DNA of 5,214 nucleotides from Gemmatimonadota bacterium (GCA_029859185.1 JAOUDR010000248.1:1-5214), one strand, 5' to 3'. Positions 1 to 5,214 are shown, counted from the first letter of the stretch. Translations and numbers: made by a program. Notes: a model not told the origin generated them from the sequence alone.

Positions 1-75
1 GAGATTGCCCTGGGCGACGAGGTGCGACTGGTGCGGGGGCGTTCGTGCGCCGGACCCGAGGGGTTCATCGAATAG
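1..75 (+). CDS. Possible 3' end of an unidentified gene (partial)
   Basis: Frame 1 is open from the first base to a TAG at 73-75 and gives a 24-residue tail, roughly EIALGDEVRLVRG followed by a Pro/Gly-containing end. The 'GDEVRLV' stretch reads like a beta-strand of a real protein, but the piece is too short to identify. Another frame (starting at base 2) also stays open past 150, so openness alone proves little in such GC-rich DNA. If real, it is the end of a gene lying left of the window and it stops about 30 bases before the attC-like element. This is a weak call. Confidence 0.25.
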   Translation, partial: EIALGDEVRLVRGRSCAGPEGFIE

Positions 76-105
76 ACCAGTGGGTTGCGCCGATGCTCTT
101 GATGC

Positions 106-172
106 CCGCCCTCCTACCGACAGCACGCAGCGGACGGCGCTTCGCACCGCAGCTGACCCGGAGCATTCGCCC
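106..172 (+). other. Degenerate integron attC-like element (site 1)
   Basis: The segment has the layout of environmental integron attC sites: a GCAGCGGACGG block (127-137), a short CTTCG-type loop, then CCGCAGCTGACC and GGAGCATTCGCCC. In functional sites of this style, as I recall them, the left end reads like GCCCAAC and the right end like CGTTRGGC. Here both outer core sites are altered: the left is GCCCGCC-like and the right is GCATTCGCC. Inner arms are recognisable but outer arms are not, so the element is probably inactive. A 13-base block inside it (126-138) recurs exactly at 1161-1173 in site 2, so the pair flanks the PD40 gene. No integrase gene is present. It could also be chance GC-rich hairpin sequence. 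Confidence 0.35.
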
Positions 173-230
173 GCTTGAGGGATTCATGATGAGGCCGACG
201 ACGGTGGTGCGGCACGCGCACGCGTTCAAC

Positions 231-235
231 TGGAG
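231..235 (+). promoter_or_regulatory. Ribosome binding site for the PD40 gene
   Basis: TGGAG lies six bases before the ATG at 242. It supports that start over the second in-frame ATG at 248, which would be 12 bases from the motif. No convincing -10/-35 promoter pair can be picked out between the attC-like element and this site. Confidence 0.55.
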
Positions 236-241
236 TGCCCG

Positions 242-1072
242 ATGACGATGCAGCGGACAGAACGTGTTGGGATGTGCGCTCTGGTGCTTTCGGCCACACT
301 GACCTCCTCACCGGCAGCGCAACAGGCCACTCACGCCGTCTACTATTCCGTCCCCTCGTGGGCGCCAGACGGCGGGACGATTGCGTTCGAATCCAACCGG
401 GACGGCGAAGCGGCCGTATACACGATCCGGCCGGACGGCTCCGGTCTCACGAGATTGACTCCTAGCGGAACGCCTGGAGAACAGCCCAACTGGTCGACGG
501 ATGGCCGCTCCATCGTCTTCACGTCGAGCCGGGATGGAGTCAGGCAGTTGTATCTCATGACGCGTACCGGCGGGGATCCAGTTGCCCTGCCGGGTACAAC
601 GAACGGGTTCCTGTCCGCCTTTTCACCCGATGGTCGTTGGCTCCTCTTCGCGGCGCAAGATAGGCGCCCTTCAAGTCAGTATCGCGTATTCGTGCTGCAC
701 CCCGACGGATCCAGCCGGCGGCAGCTGGGAGACAGCACGAAGAGCAACGAAGACCCGCGGTGGACCACAGATGGGCAGCGAGTCGTGTTCACTGAGGTTC
801 CAATGCTCGAACGACTCCCCAATGAGGCACCGCGCGACTTCGTACGCCGCCGAACCGAGGCACAGCGACTGTTCAGCGTCACACCGGAGGGTCTAGATAC
901 CCGCGCCCTGCAGCCCGATGAGGCGAATCGGCTTTCCCGCGACCGTGGACTGTCTCCGGATGGCAAGTGGCTGGTGTATTCCAAGGAGGTCGAGAACGTG
1001 GTCGGTCTCTATCTCCAGGAACAGTCATCAGGAGCAGAGCGCCTACTCGACCGCGGCAATCCCAGACCTTGA
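242..1072 (+). CDS. Secreted PD40 / TolB-like beta-propeller protein
   Basis: This 276-residue protein has an N-terminal export signal (charged residues 1-8, hydrophobic 10-20, Ala-rich cleavage region around 25-28), so it should act in the periplasm or outside the cell. After it come five WD40-like PD40 repeats at about 39-73, 83-116, 126-163, 173-223 and 237-269. Each has the xxWSPDGxxIxF core (PSWAPDGGTIAF, FSPDGRWLLF, LSPDGKWLVY) and most are followed by a strand ending in Leu-Tyr or Val-Tyr. This is the TolB C-terminal fold, usually a protein- or ligand-binding scaffold, but there is no TolB N-terminal domain, so it should not be called TolB. Blade four carries a charged insert (about 186-209). 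The protein ends just after blade five, whereas such propellers usually have six or more blades. No enzymatic motif is visible. It stands alone, 17 bases before a strong hairpin, and is bracketed by attC-like elements. Family is confident; role is unknown. Confidence 0.9.
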   Translation: MTMQRTERVGMCALVLSATLTSSPAAQQATHAVYYSVPSWAPDGGTIAFESNRDGEAAVYTIRPDGSGLTRLTPSGTPGEQPNWSTDGRSIVFTSSRDGVRQLYLMTRTGGDPVALPGTTNGFLSAFSPDGRWLLFAAQDRRPSSQYRVFVLHPDGSSRRQLGDSTKSNEDPRWTTDGQRVVFTEVPMLERLPNEAPRDFVRRRTEAQRLFSVTPEGLDTRALQPDEANRLSRDRGLSPDGKWLVYSKEVENVVGLYLQEQSSGAERLLDRGNPRP

Positions 1073-1088
1073 ACAGGGCAGGCCCGCC

Positions 1089-1117
1089 CCGCACCAGGCC
1101 TCAAGGGTCTGGTGCGG
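1089..1117 (+). terminator. Strong hairpin after the PD40 gene, probable terminator
   Basis: CCGCACCAG (1089-1097) pairs perfectly with CTGGTGCGG (1109-1117). The stem extends inwards through G-U, C-G, C-G and U-G pairs to a tiny CAA loop, giving up to 13 pairs. It begins 17 bases after the PD40 stop codon, the expected place for a transcript end. No T-run follows, so it is either a U-less terminator of GC-rich bacteria or a 3'-end stabilising hairpin. Confidence 0.5.
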
Positions 1118-1146
1118 TGGGAGGCACAATCGGCTTCGGTGACACG

Positions 1147-1223
1147 GGCCAACAACCGGTCGCAGCGGACGGCTCTGCTCTTCGCGGCGGCCCACAGTGA
1201 GTTCCCCATCCGCTGCGTCGGCG
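1147..1223 (+). other. attC-like inverted element (site 2)
   Basis: GCCAAC (1148-1153) and GCAGCGGA (1162-1169) on the left are mirrored by TCCGCTGC (1209-1216, exact 8-base complement) and GTCGGC (1217-1222, five of six complementary) on the right. The total length of about 76 bases is inside the usual attC range. The 13-base block CGCAGCGGACGGC (1161-1173) is shared with site 1. The two inner spacers are unequal (eight bases left, none right), which is unlike a working attC, and the right end lacks GTTRGGC. I read it as a decayed cassette recombination site, or less likely an unrelated palindromic repeat. Confidence 0.4.
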
Positions 1224-1291
1224 ATCGAAACCAGGCGGTTCTCGCGCTCGTCCGAAGAGCCGTTCCGCCGGTGCCGGTGCCGTCTATCCCG

Positions 1292-1296
1292 GGAGG
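1292..1296 (+). promoter_or_regulatory. Ribosome binding site fixing the start of the membrane protein
   Basis: GGAGG within GGGAGGG sits five bases before the ATG at 1302. The open frame continues upstream to a possible start at 1197, but that extra 35-residue stretch is Ser/Arg-rich, crosses the right arm of attC-like site 2 and has no binding site of its own. The shorter start is therefore preferred. Confidence 0.75.
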
Positions 1297-1301
1297 GCTG
1301 C

Positions 1302-1733
1302 ATGGACGAAGTGTCGGTCGCCAGGCTCTACGTTCTCCGCGCCACCTATCTCCTTCTCGTTGTCGGCCTGGGAACGACGATCTGGCCGCTCCTCCTCGGC
1401 TCGCCAGAGACTGCGGAGCACTTCCGCGGCGTCACATGGTGTCTCCTGAGCACCGTGGCGTTTCTTGCGCTGCTCGGCCTTCGCTACCCGCTGAAGATGC
1501 TGCCGCTCCTCGTCTTCGAGCTGATCTGGAAGGCGACTTGGGTGATCACCATCGGCCTTCCGCGGCAAAGTGCCGGCCAGCTTGAGGGCGCTTTTCGCGA
1601 GACCTGGTTCGCCACTCTGATGGGACTGGTGATCTTCGCGCTTGCCATTCCGTGGGGCTACCTGGTGCGAAGGTACATTCGTGAGCCCGGGGACCGCTGG
1701 TCGTCGTCGAGGGCCCCCATCACGATCACGTGA
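1302..1733 (+). CDS. Uncharacterised four-helix inner-membrane protein
   Basis: This 143-residue protein has four hydrophobic segments at about 9-32, 43-62, 63-87 and 102-127. The chain ends in a charged tail (YIREPGDRW, 125-133) that is likely cytoplasmic. Helix 3 contains the motif MLPLLVFELIWKATW (66-80) with a buried Glu73 and Lys77. Helix 4 is followed by IPWGYLVRRYI. I recall similar small proteins (a YPL-MLPLL-FEL-WKA-W core, a proline-tryptophan in helix 4, a C-terminal KPGDRW-like end) as conserved hypothetical proteins in many bacteria, but no function is known to me and none is assigned. The conserved Glu/Lys pair inside a helix would allow ion or small-molecule passage, which is speculation. 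It stands between attC-like site 2 and the methyltransferase gene, 61 bases upstream of the latter and on the same strand, so co-transcription is possible unless the hairpins at 1738-1770 terminate it. Confidence 0.85.
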   Translation: MDEVSVARLYVLRATYLLLVVGLGTTIWPLLLGSPETAEHFRGVTWCLLSTVAFLALLGLRYPLKMLPLLVFELIWKATWVITIGLPRQSAGQLEGAFRETWFATLMGLVIFALAIPWGYLVRRYIREPGDRWSSSRAPITIT

Positions 1734-1737
1734 CGCC

Positions 1738-1770
1738 GCCGGTCGCCTTCGGCGACCGCAGACGACCGGC
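1738..1770 (+). terminator. Two overlapping, mutually exclusive hairpins (terminator or attenuator-like)
   Basis: CGGTCGCC (1740-1747) pairs with GGCGACCG (1751-1758) around a TTC loop. Alternatively GCCGGTCG (1738-1745) pairs exactly with CGACCGGC (1763-1770) around a 17-base loop. Both use the same left arm, so only one can form. The structure starts five bases after the membrane-protein stop and ends 12 bases before the methyltransferase ribosome binding site. There is no T-run. The simplest reading is a GC-rich intergenic terminator for the upstream gene; alternative folding near a downstream start could also modulate expression. Confidence 0.45.
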
Positions 1771-1782
1771 ATGACGGCCCGC

Positions 1783-1788
1783 AGGAGG
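1783..1788 (+). promoter_or_regulatory. Consensus ribosome binding site of the methyltransferase
   Basis: AGGAGG lies six bases before ATG 1795, an ideal Shine-Dalgarno arrangement and the strongest in the window. It decides the start over the in-frame ATGs at 1642 and 1771, the first of which would overlap the upstream gene and read through the hairpins as protein. Confidence 0.85.
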
Positions 1789-1794
1789 AACGAA

Positions 1795-2532
1795 ATGAAC
1801 GATACCTGCCGCCTCTATACGGACCTGGCGTGGCTGTGGCCGATGTGGGGCGATGCCGCCACCGAATACGCGCACTACTGCGAGCATGTCACGGCACTGA
1901 TTCGCCAGTATGCTGAACACCCAGCCACCACCTTACTGGACATCGGGTGTGGAGGCGGGAAGAACGTGCTGAACCTGAAGCGGCACTTCGACGTGACCGG
2001 GCTGGATCTGAGTCCGGCCATGCTCGCACAGGCGAAGGACCTGAACCCGGAATGCCACTTCGTCCAGGGAGACATGAGGACATGCAGACCCATCGGCACT
2101 TTCGACGCGGTGCTCATGGACGACGCGATCGCACACATGAGCTGCCTGACCGACCTCGTGGCGGCGTTGCGAACCGCGTATGACCACCTGAACCCGGGCG
2201 GTGTCCTGGTTGTCACTCCGGACGTGACGATCGAGACGTTCCGACAGAACAAGACCACAACCTCCCTGGCGACGCGGGACGGCGTGGACGTTGTCTTCAT
2301 CGAGAACGTCTATGACCCGGACCCGGCAGACGAGCAATACCAAACGACGATTCTATACCTGATTCGGGACCGGGGCCGCCTGCGGATTGAGACCGATCAC
2401 TGGACGATGGGTATCTTCTCACTCGACACCTGGAGACAGGTCCTGCGCGAAACGGGCTTCGAACTGCATGAGGGGCTCTACAGCCCGGGCGAGGATGAGT
2501 ATGCAGTATTCGCCTGCGTGAAGACAGGGTGA
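1795..2532 (+). CDS. Class I SAM-dependent methyltransferase
   Basis: This 245-residue cytosolic protein has a Rossmann-type methyltransferase core. Motif I is LLDIGCGGGKN (47-57), the SAM-binding glycine loop. An acidic residue ends strand 2 (GLDLSP, Asp71) and should bind the ribose hydroxyls. GDM at 92-94 lies near the adenine, FDAVLMDDAIAHM (103-115) is strand 4, and LNPGGVLVVTPD (132-143) is the strand-5 region. The C-terminal part (about 165-242) has strands and the segment GIFSLDTWRQVLRETGFEL, typical of the substrate-lid end of methyltransferases acting on small molecules. The N-terminus, with YTDLAWLWPMWG, also resembles small-molecule N- or O-methyltransferases of the broad methyltransferase 11/25 group, but the substrate cannot be read from sequence. 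It follows the membrane protein by 61 bases; no biosynthetic partner gene is nearby. The protein looks complete and undamaged. Confidence 0.93.
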   Translation: MNDTCRLYTDLAWLWPMWGDAATEYAHYCEHVTALIRQYAEHPATTLLDIGCGGGKNVLNLKRHFDVTGLDLSPAMLAQAKDLNPECHFVQGDMRTCRPIGTFDAVLMDDAIAHMSCLTDLVAALRTAYDHLNPGGVLVVTPDVTIETFRQNKTTTSLATRDGVDVVFIENVYDPDPADEQYQTTILYLIRDRGRLRIETDHWTMGIFSLDTWRQVLRETGFELHEGLYSPGEDEYAVFACVKTG

Positions 2533-2731
2533 ACGCCGAACACACGCGTGACGCTGACAGGCCTCTGTCTCGCTCCCGTTTGCCGGTTGCTTCCAGCGTT
2601 GTCGCCGTCGCGATCGGCGGTGGAGCGGGCCTCCTCGATCCGAAGGGAAGGCGCGCGGCTCCGTACGTGCCCGGTTCCCTATCAGCGCCCTGGCGCTGCT
2701 CCCCCACCCCCGACATCGGACCTGACCGACA
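2533..2731. other. Non-coding gap with one short hairpin
   Basis: These 199 bases separate the methyltransferase and the DUF3592-like gene. Overlapping open frames exist on both strands but are Arg/Pro/Ser-rich and look like GC-driven noise. The only clear structure is CAGCGC (2683-2688) pairing with GCGCTG (2693-2698) around CCTG, with no T-run behind it. I see no attC core, promoter or binding-site repeat here. Confidence 0.5.
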
Positions 2732-3181
2732 GTGACTTCCTCGCCTTCGCTGGGGCTCGTGAAAGGCCTCGTCTTCAAAGTCATGCTGGCCGTCATGGCG
2801 CTCTCCTCTTTCGCCATTGCATCGCCACAGGCTTACGCCAGGCTTCAGCTCTCACAGGATGGGATCCCGGCCACAATCCGGCGGGTCTCAGCTTCGACGC
2901 CGGCGCCAACATCGTGGTCAGAGTCTTACGGTACCTCCCGCGCCCTTTTCCCCGTCCGCATCGCGACCAGTGACGGAAGAACGTTGGCGACCAACCTGCT
3001 TCTCCCTGAGGCCACAATTCGCCACCTGCTCGATGGAGGTTCCGCTCATATCACAGTCGTCTGGGACAATCCTCGCCGGTTCCTGCTCGATGGTGAGCCT
3101 TTGCCGTCGTACGGGGGAGTGTGGATCCTGCTCGGCTTGCTGTTTGGGGCGACGTTTCTGTATGCCCTGCGACTGCGCTAG
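2732..3181 (+). CDS. Small exported or membrane-anchored protein resembling DUF3592
   Basis: This 149-residue protein has a hydrophobic N-terminal segment at about 13-31, followed by Ala-Tyr-Ala (34-36). It could serve as a signal anchor or be a cleavable signal peptide. A roughly 90-residue soluble domain follows, and a second helix lies at 130-146 with an Arg-containing end. The middle has the pattern of DUF3592-type proteins: strands with a Gly-Arg turn (FPVRIATSDGRTLATNLLL), a short helix, then GGSAHITVVWDNPRR, matching the family's habit of a 'G..v.V.Y.p.nP' strand. The expected shape is two membrane helices with an outward-facing beta domain; its function is unknown. Start choice is unsure: GTG 2732 has no clear ribosome binding site. 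GTG 2759 would give a tidier signal sequence (MKGLVFKVML) with only a weak GGGG before it, and ATG 2783 lies already inside the first helix. Base composition is like its neighbours. Confidence 0.72.
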   Translation: MTSSPSLGLVKGLVFKVMLAVMALSSFAIASPQAYARLQLSQDGIPATIRRVSASTPAPTSWSESYGTSRALFPVRIATSDGRTLATNLLLPEATIRHLLDGGSAHITVVWDNPRRFLLDGEPLPSYGGVWILLGLLFGATFLYALRLR

Positions 3182-3191
3182 ACTCGGGTAG

Positions 3192-3362
3192 AAGACTGGG
3201 GCCATTCCCCACGCACACAAGCACAACGCCACGCGCAAGGGCGCGTTCTTCCTCGATGGAGCGCAGATCGGCAAGGGCACGTTCGGCAGGATTGTGCCCG
3301 GCCTGTACTCGGTCTCCGAGGCGTTCGATGTCGGCGCGGCGATCAGCGACGGTTCTGTTGGG
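3192..3362 (+). pseudogene. C-terminal relic of an arylsulfatase-like gene
   Basis: After a TAG at 3189-3191 the frame reads about 57 residues whose core is KGAFFLDGAQIGKGTFGRIV (3237-3296), continued by PGLYSVSEAFDVG (3297-3335). This matches the beta-strand end of bacterial arylsulfatases, which characteristically read like 'g-t-LfvdGkkvgeGrv-rT-P--fS-dE-fDvG-d-gtPV'. Everything before it is missing: no sulfatase catalytic domain, no CxPxR active-site motif, no start codon with a ribosome binding site. The usual ending after DVG (D-G-PV-Y-PF-F-G) also breaks down, leaving AAISDGSVG. The scrap begins only 10 bases after the stop of the preceding gene and converges with the peptidase gene. 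I read it as what is left after a deletion or recombination removed most of a sulfatase gene. Identification is from remembered family pattern. Confidence 0.5.
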
Positions 3363-3437
3363 ATCCTCCGATCCTCGCTGGCCCTCCGCACGGCCGCAGA
3401 GGACCCGCTGGCTCCCGGGTATGAGCCGGGGACAGAA

Positions 3438-5114
3438 CTACTGATCCCCCCGCAGGATCCAGCCGTCGGGATCCACGTCCAGGGTGGCGGTGGCGGGCGC
3501 CTTGAAGGTGCCGCGGCCGTCAACCATCTCCACGACCTGGTTCCGCCCGTTCACCCGGACCGGTACCGGCATGGGGAACGGCAGCCCCGCGGGGGCCTCC
3601 CACCGGAGGCTCACCGTCTTCCCCTCCCGCTGGACGGCCAGGCGCGGCAACTCCGCCTGGCGCAGGTAGACCTCGAAGAACCACGTCAGGTCCCGTCCCG
3701 CCACGCGGCTCGCGAGCCGCAGCAGGTCGTCGGTCGTGGCGAAGCGGCAGCGGCAGGCCGGGTTCAGGGTCGGTACCGGCGGCATCGGGTCGTTCCACTG
3801 CCGGAGCAGGGTGAGGAAGTGATCGTCTCCCATCACGTAGCGCAGGGAGTGGAGCACCCATGAACCGCGCCAGTAGATGTCCCTGGCGTAGGCCTGGCCG
3901 GAGTTCTGCGTCTCGCGCGGTGCGACAGCGAGGAGGGGCGTCGCCCTGACGCGCGAGCGCGCCATCGTCATGATGTCGCGTGCCTTGGCGGCCGAGATCC
4001 GCCGTTCGGCGTACAGCGGCTGCATGTACTGGGCGAAGGCCTCGTGCAGCCACAGGTCGTTCCAGTCGGGAGGCGTGATCTGGTTTCCCCACCACTCGTG
4101 CGCCAGCTCATGCTGGTGGAGCGCGTCGAACCCCCAGTCGTAGCGCGCCATGGCGTCGTTGCGGAACCCCGCGCCGTAGGCGATGAGGGTCTGATGTTCC
4201 ATCCCCAGGAAAGGGGTCTGCACGATGCCGTACTTGTCGCGCCGGAATGGGTAGGGCCCGCCGATCTCCTCGAGGAAGCGCATGTGGTCGAGGAACTCCG
4301 GCATCCTGCCGCGGGCGCTGGCGGAGTCCTCGGGGAGCGCCCAGAAGGTGACGTTCATGCTGTCGCCCGCCGTGCTGAGGTACGGCGCGGTGACCTCGAC
4401 GTAGGGTGCCACATTCATGGTCACGCCGTAGTTGTTGATGGGCGTGGAGACGAACCAGTCGAAGGTGCGAGTGCCGTCGCCGTTGTCGCGGACGCCCCTG
4501 GCGCGGCCGTTCCCCACCGCCACGAGCGGCATGGGCACGGTGTAGTGCAGCGCCATGGAGTCCGGCTCATCGGACGGGTGGTCCTTGACCGGCCACCAGA
4601 CGTCGGCGCCCGGCGTCTCGACCGAGGTGGCGACCCACGGCGCGCCGCTCGGCGTCCGGGCCCAGGAGAACCCCCCGAAGGAGCCGACCCGCGGCCGGCC
4701 GTGGTAGGTGACGCGCGCCGCAACCTGCTCCCCCGGCTGCAGGGTGCGCGGCAGGACGACCCAGAGGCGCCCGCCAATGCGCTCGAAGGCAGGCGAGTCC
4801 ATGTCCCCGGGAATCGTGACGGCGGTGACCGTCATCGTGGTATCGAGGTCGAGGACCAGGCGTGACAAGGGGAGTACGACCCGAGCATGGACAGCCAGCG
4901 TGCCGGCGATCGTGCTGTCGGCGGGGTTCACGCTCAGGGCGAGGTCGTAGAAGGTCACGTCGTACGCCGCCTGCTCGGGAAGCAGGAGCCCACCAGAGCG
5001 ATCGATGGGCTGGCCCGCGGCCACCGGTGCGGGTGCTGAATCCCGCTGCTGTGCGGCGCCCGGGGACGCGAGCGATACGATGGCGAGAAACGCGAGGAGG
5101 GCGCGGAACGGCAT
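3438..5114 (-). CDS. Secreted M1-family zinc aminopeptidase
   Basis: This 558-residue protein belongs to the M1 (gluzincin) metallopeptidases, which remove N-terminal residues from peptides. A signal peptide (about 1-21, ending PGAAQQ) sends it to the periplasm or outside. Residues about 48-245 form the N-terminal beta domain, including the conserved WWPVKDHPSDEPDS region (173-186). The catalytic domain follows: GMEH (304-307), the counterpart of the GAMEN substrate-binding loop, then HELAH (335-339) and Glu358 exactly 18 residues on. His335, His339 and Glu358 bind zinc and Glu336 is the general base. Tyr414 in YWRGSWVLHSLR is the likely transition-state tyrosine, as in the YxKG motif. Residues about 490-556 make a short beta-sandwich end; the large C-terminal helical domain of PepN-type enzymes is absent, so it is a compact form. 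Start ATG 5114 has a TGAGG six bases upstream and sits right before the signal peptide. It is transcribed alone here, convergent with the sulfatase relic. The peptide substrate is unknown. Confidence 0.95.
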   Translation of the reverse strand: MPFRALLAFLAIVSLASPGAAQQRDSAPAPVAAGQPIDRSGGLLLPEQAAYDVTFYDLALSVNPADSTIAGTLAVHARVVLPLSRLVLDLDTTMTVTAVTIPGDMDSPAFERIGGRLWVVLPRTLQPGEQVAARVTYHGRPRVGSFGGFSWARTPSGAPWVATSVETPGADVWWPVKDHPSDEPDSMALHYTVPMPLVAVGNGRARGVRDNGDGTRTFDWFVSTPINNYGVTMNVAPYVEVTAPYLSTAGDSMNVTFWALPEDSASARGRMPEFLDHMRFLEEIGGPYPFRRDKYGIVQTPFLGMEHQTLIAYGAGFRNDAMARYDWGFDALHQHELAHEWWGNQITPPDWNDLWLHEAFAQYMQPLYAERRISAAKARDIMTMARSRVRATPLLAVAPRETQNSGQAYARDIYWRGSWVLHSLRYVMGDDHFLTLLRQWNDPMPPVPTLNPACRCRFATTDDLLRLASRVAGRDLTWFFEVYLRQAELPRLAVQREGKTVSLRWEAPAGLPFPMPVPVRVNGRNQVVEMVDGRGTFKAPATATLDVDPDGWILRGDQ

Positions 5115-5120
5115 CGGACG

Positions 5121-5125
5121 CCTCA
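5121..5125 (-). promoter_or_regulatory. Ribosome binding site of the aminopeptidase
   Basis: On the minus strand TGAGG precedes the ATG at 5114-5112 by six bases. It agrees with the signal-peptide start and argues against longer forms reading in from the right edge. Confidence 0.55.
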
Positions 5126-5166
5126 GGGCCGGGGTCGAGGTCTGCGGTGCAGGCCGGACGATATTG

Positions 5167-5214
5167 ATGGCGGAAAAGATCCAGGCCGCGCAGCGAGATC
5201 GCCACGAGGCCTGG
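5167..5214 (+). CDS. Possible start of a divergent gene, cut by the window edge
   Basis: ATG at 5167 opens a frame reading MAEKIQAAQRDRHEAW to the edge of the window. The Gln/Arg/Glu-rich start is plausible for a cytosolic protein, and a divergent gene would leave a 52-base shared intergenic region with the aminopeptidase. No good ribosome binding site is seen before it and only 16 codons are visible, so this may be chance. Confidence 0.22.
   Translation, partial: MAEKIQAAQRDRHEAW

Noticed and set aside
250..258. Third copy of GCAGCGGAC, preceded by GCCCGATGACGAT that resembles an attC left end
   Set aside because: It lies within the first codons of the PD40 gene (Met-Gln-Arg-Thr) and no matching right arm follows within 150 bases, so it is not called as a site.
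1642..1794. Longer N-terminus for the methyltransferase starting at 1642
   Set aside because: It overlaps the membrane-protein gene and reads the hairpins as an Arg-rich leader; the consensus AGGAGG fixes the start at 1795.
3197..3211. TGGGG/CCCCA mini-hairpin after the DUF3592-like gene
   Set aside because: Five pairs only, no T-run, and it lies inside the sulfatase relic frame.
3414..3430. CCCGG/CCGGG hairpin just beyond the aminopeptidase stop
   Set aside because: Only five pairs with a seven-base loop and no T-run; too weak to call a terminator in such GC-rich DNA.
3294..3863. Extended plus-strand frame continuing the sulfatase relic for 189 codons
   Set aside because: Beyond about 3362 it loses sulfatase-like character and from 3438 it runs antisense to the aminopeptidase 3' end.
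4044..4865. Long plus-strand open frame of 273 codons
   Set aside because: It is antisense to the M1 aminopeptidase catalytic core, which has complete motifs. Composition is Arg/Val/Gly-rich with no recognisable domain; this is a GC-driven shadow.
4567..5205. Minus-strand open frame of 212 codons beginning at 5205
   Set aside because: It overlaps the aminopeptidase 5' half in another frame, is Arg/Pro/Ala-rich, and lacks a ribosome binding site and a recognisable domain.
5126..5205. Promoter for the aminopeptidase
   Set aside because: No -35/-10 pair with acceptable matches and spacing could be found; CAATAT near 5165 has no matching upstream box.

Overview
The window is GC-rich bacterial DNA. 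It holds five convincing protein genes, one gene relic and some cassette-like repeat remnants. The mix is a secreted PD40 (TolB-like) propeller, an exported M1 aminopeptidase, small envelope proteins and an arylsulfatase scrap. This would suit a soil or freshwater Gemmatimonadota or Acidobacteriota-type organism. That placement is inferred from protein style and base composition only; no marker gene is present.

Layout on the plus strand: bases 1-241 hold the possible tail of an unidentified gene and an imperfect attC-like element (about 106-172). A secreted five-repeat PD40 protein follows (242-1072), then a strong hairpin (1089-1117) and a second attC-like element (1147-1223). Next come a 143-residue four-helix membrane protein of unknown function (1302-1733), a pair of mutually exclusive hairpins (1738-1770), and a class I SAM-dependent methyltransferase (1795-2532) with an excellent ribosome binding site. 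After a 199-base gap lies a small exported or membrane-anchored protein resembling DUF3592 (2732-3181). Immediately after it is an in-frame scrap resembling the C-terminus of an arylsulfatase (3192-3362), with no catalytic domain in front of it.

On the minus strand, 3438-5114 encodes a complete secreted M1-family zinc aminopeptidase with an intact HEXXH-X18-E site. It converges on the plus-strand genes. A possible divergent gene starts at 5167 and runs off the window.

The plus-strand genes do not look like one pathway. They are short, functionally unrelated and mostly separated by 60-230 bases of non-coding DNA. Together with the attC-like motifs and the sulfatase relic, this suggests an accessory segment assembled by cassette or recombination events beside a stable housekeeping-type peptidase gene. 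No integrase, transposase, CRISPR array, tRNA or rRNA is visible. I did not find a convincing new multi-gene system; the best leads are the degenerate attC-like sites and the uncharacterised four-helix membrane protein.
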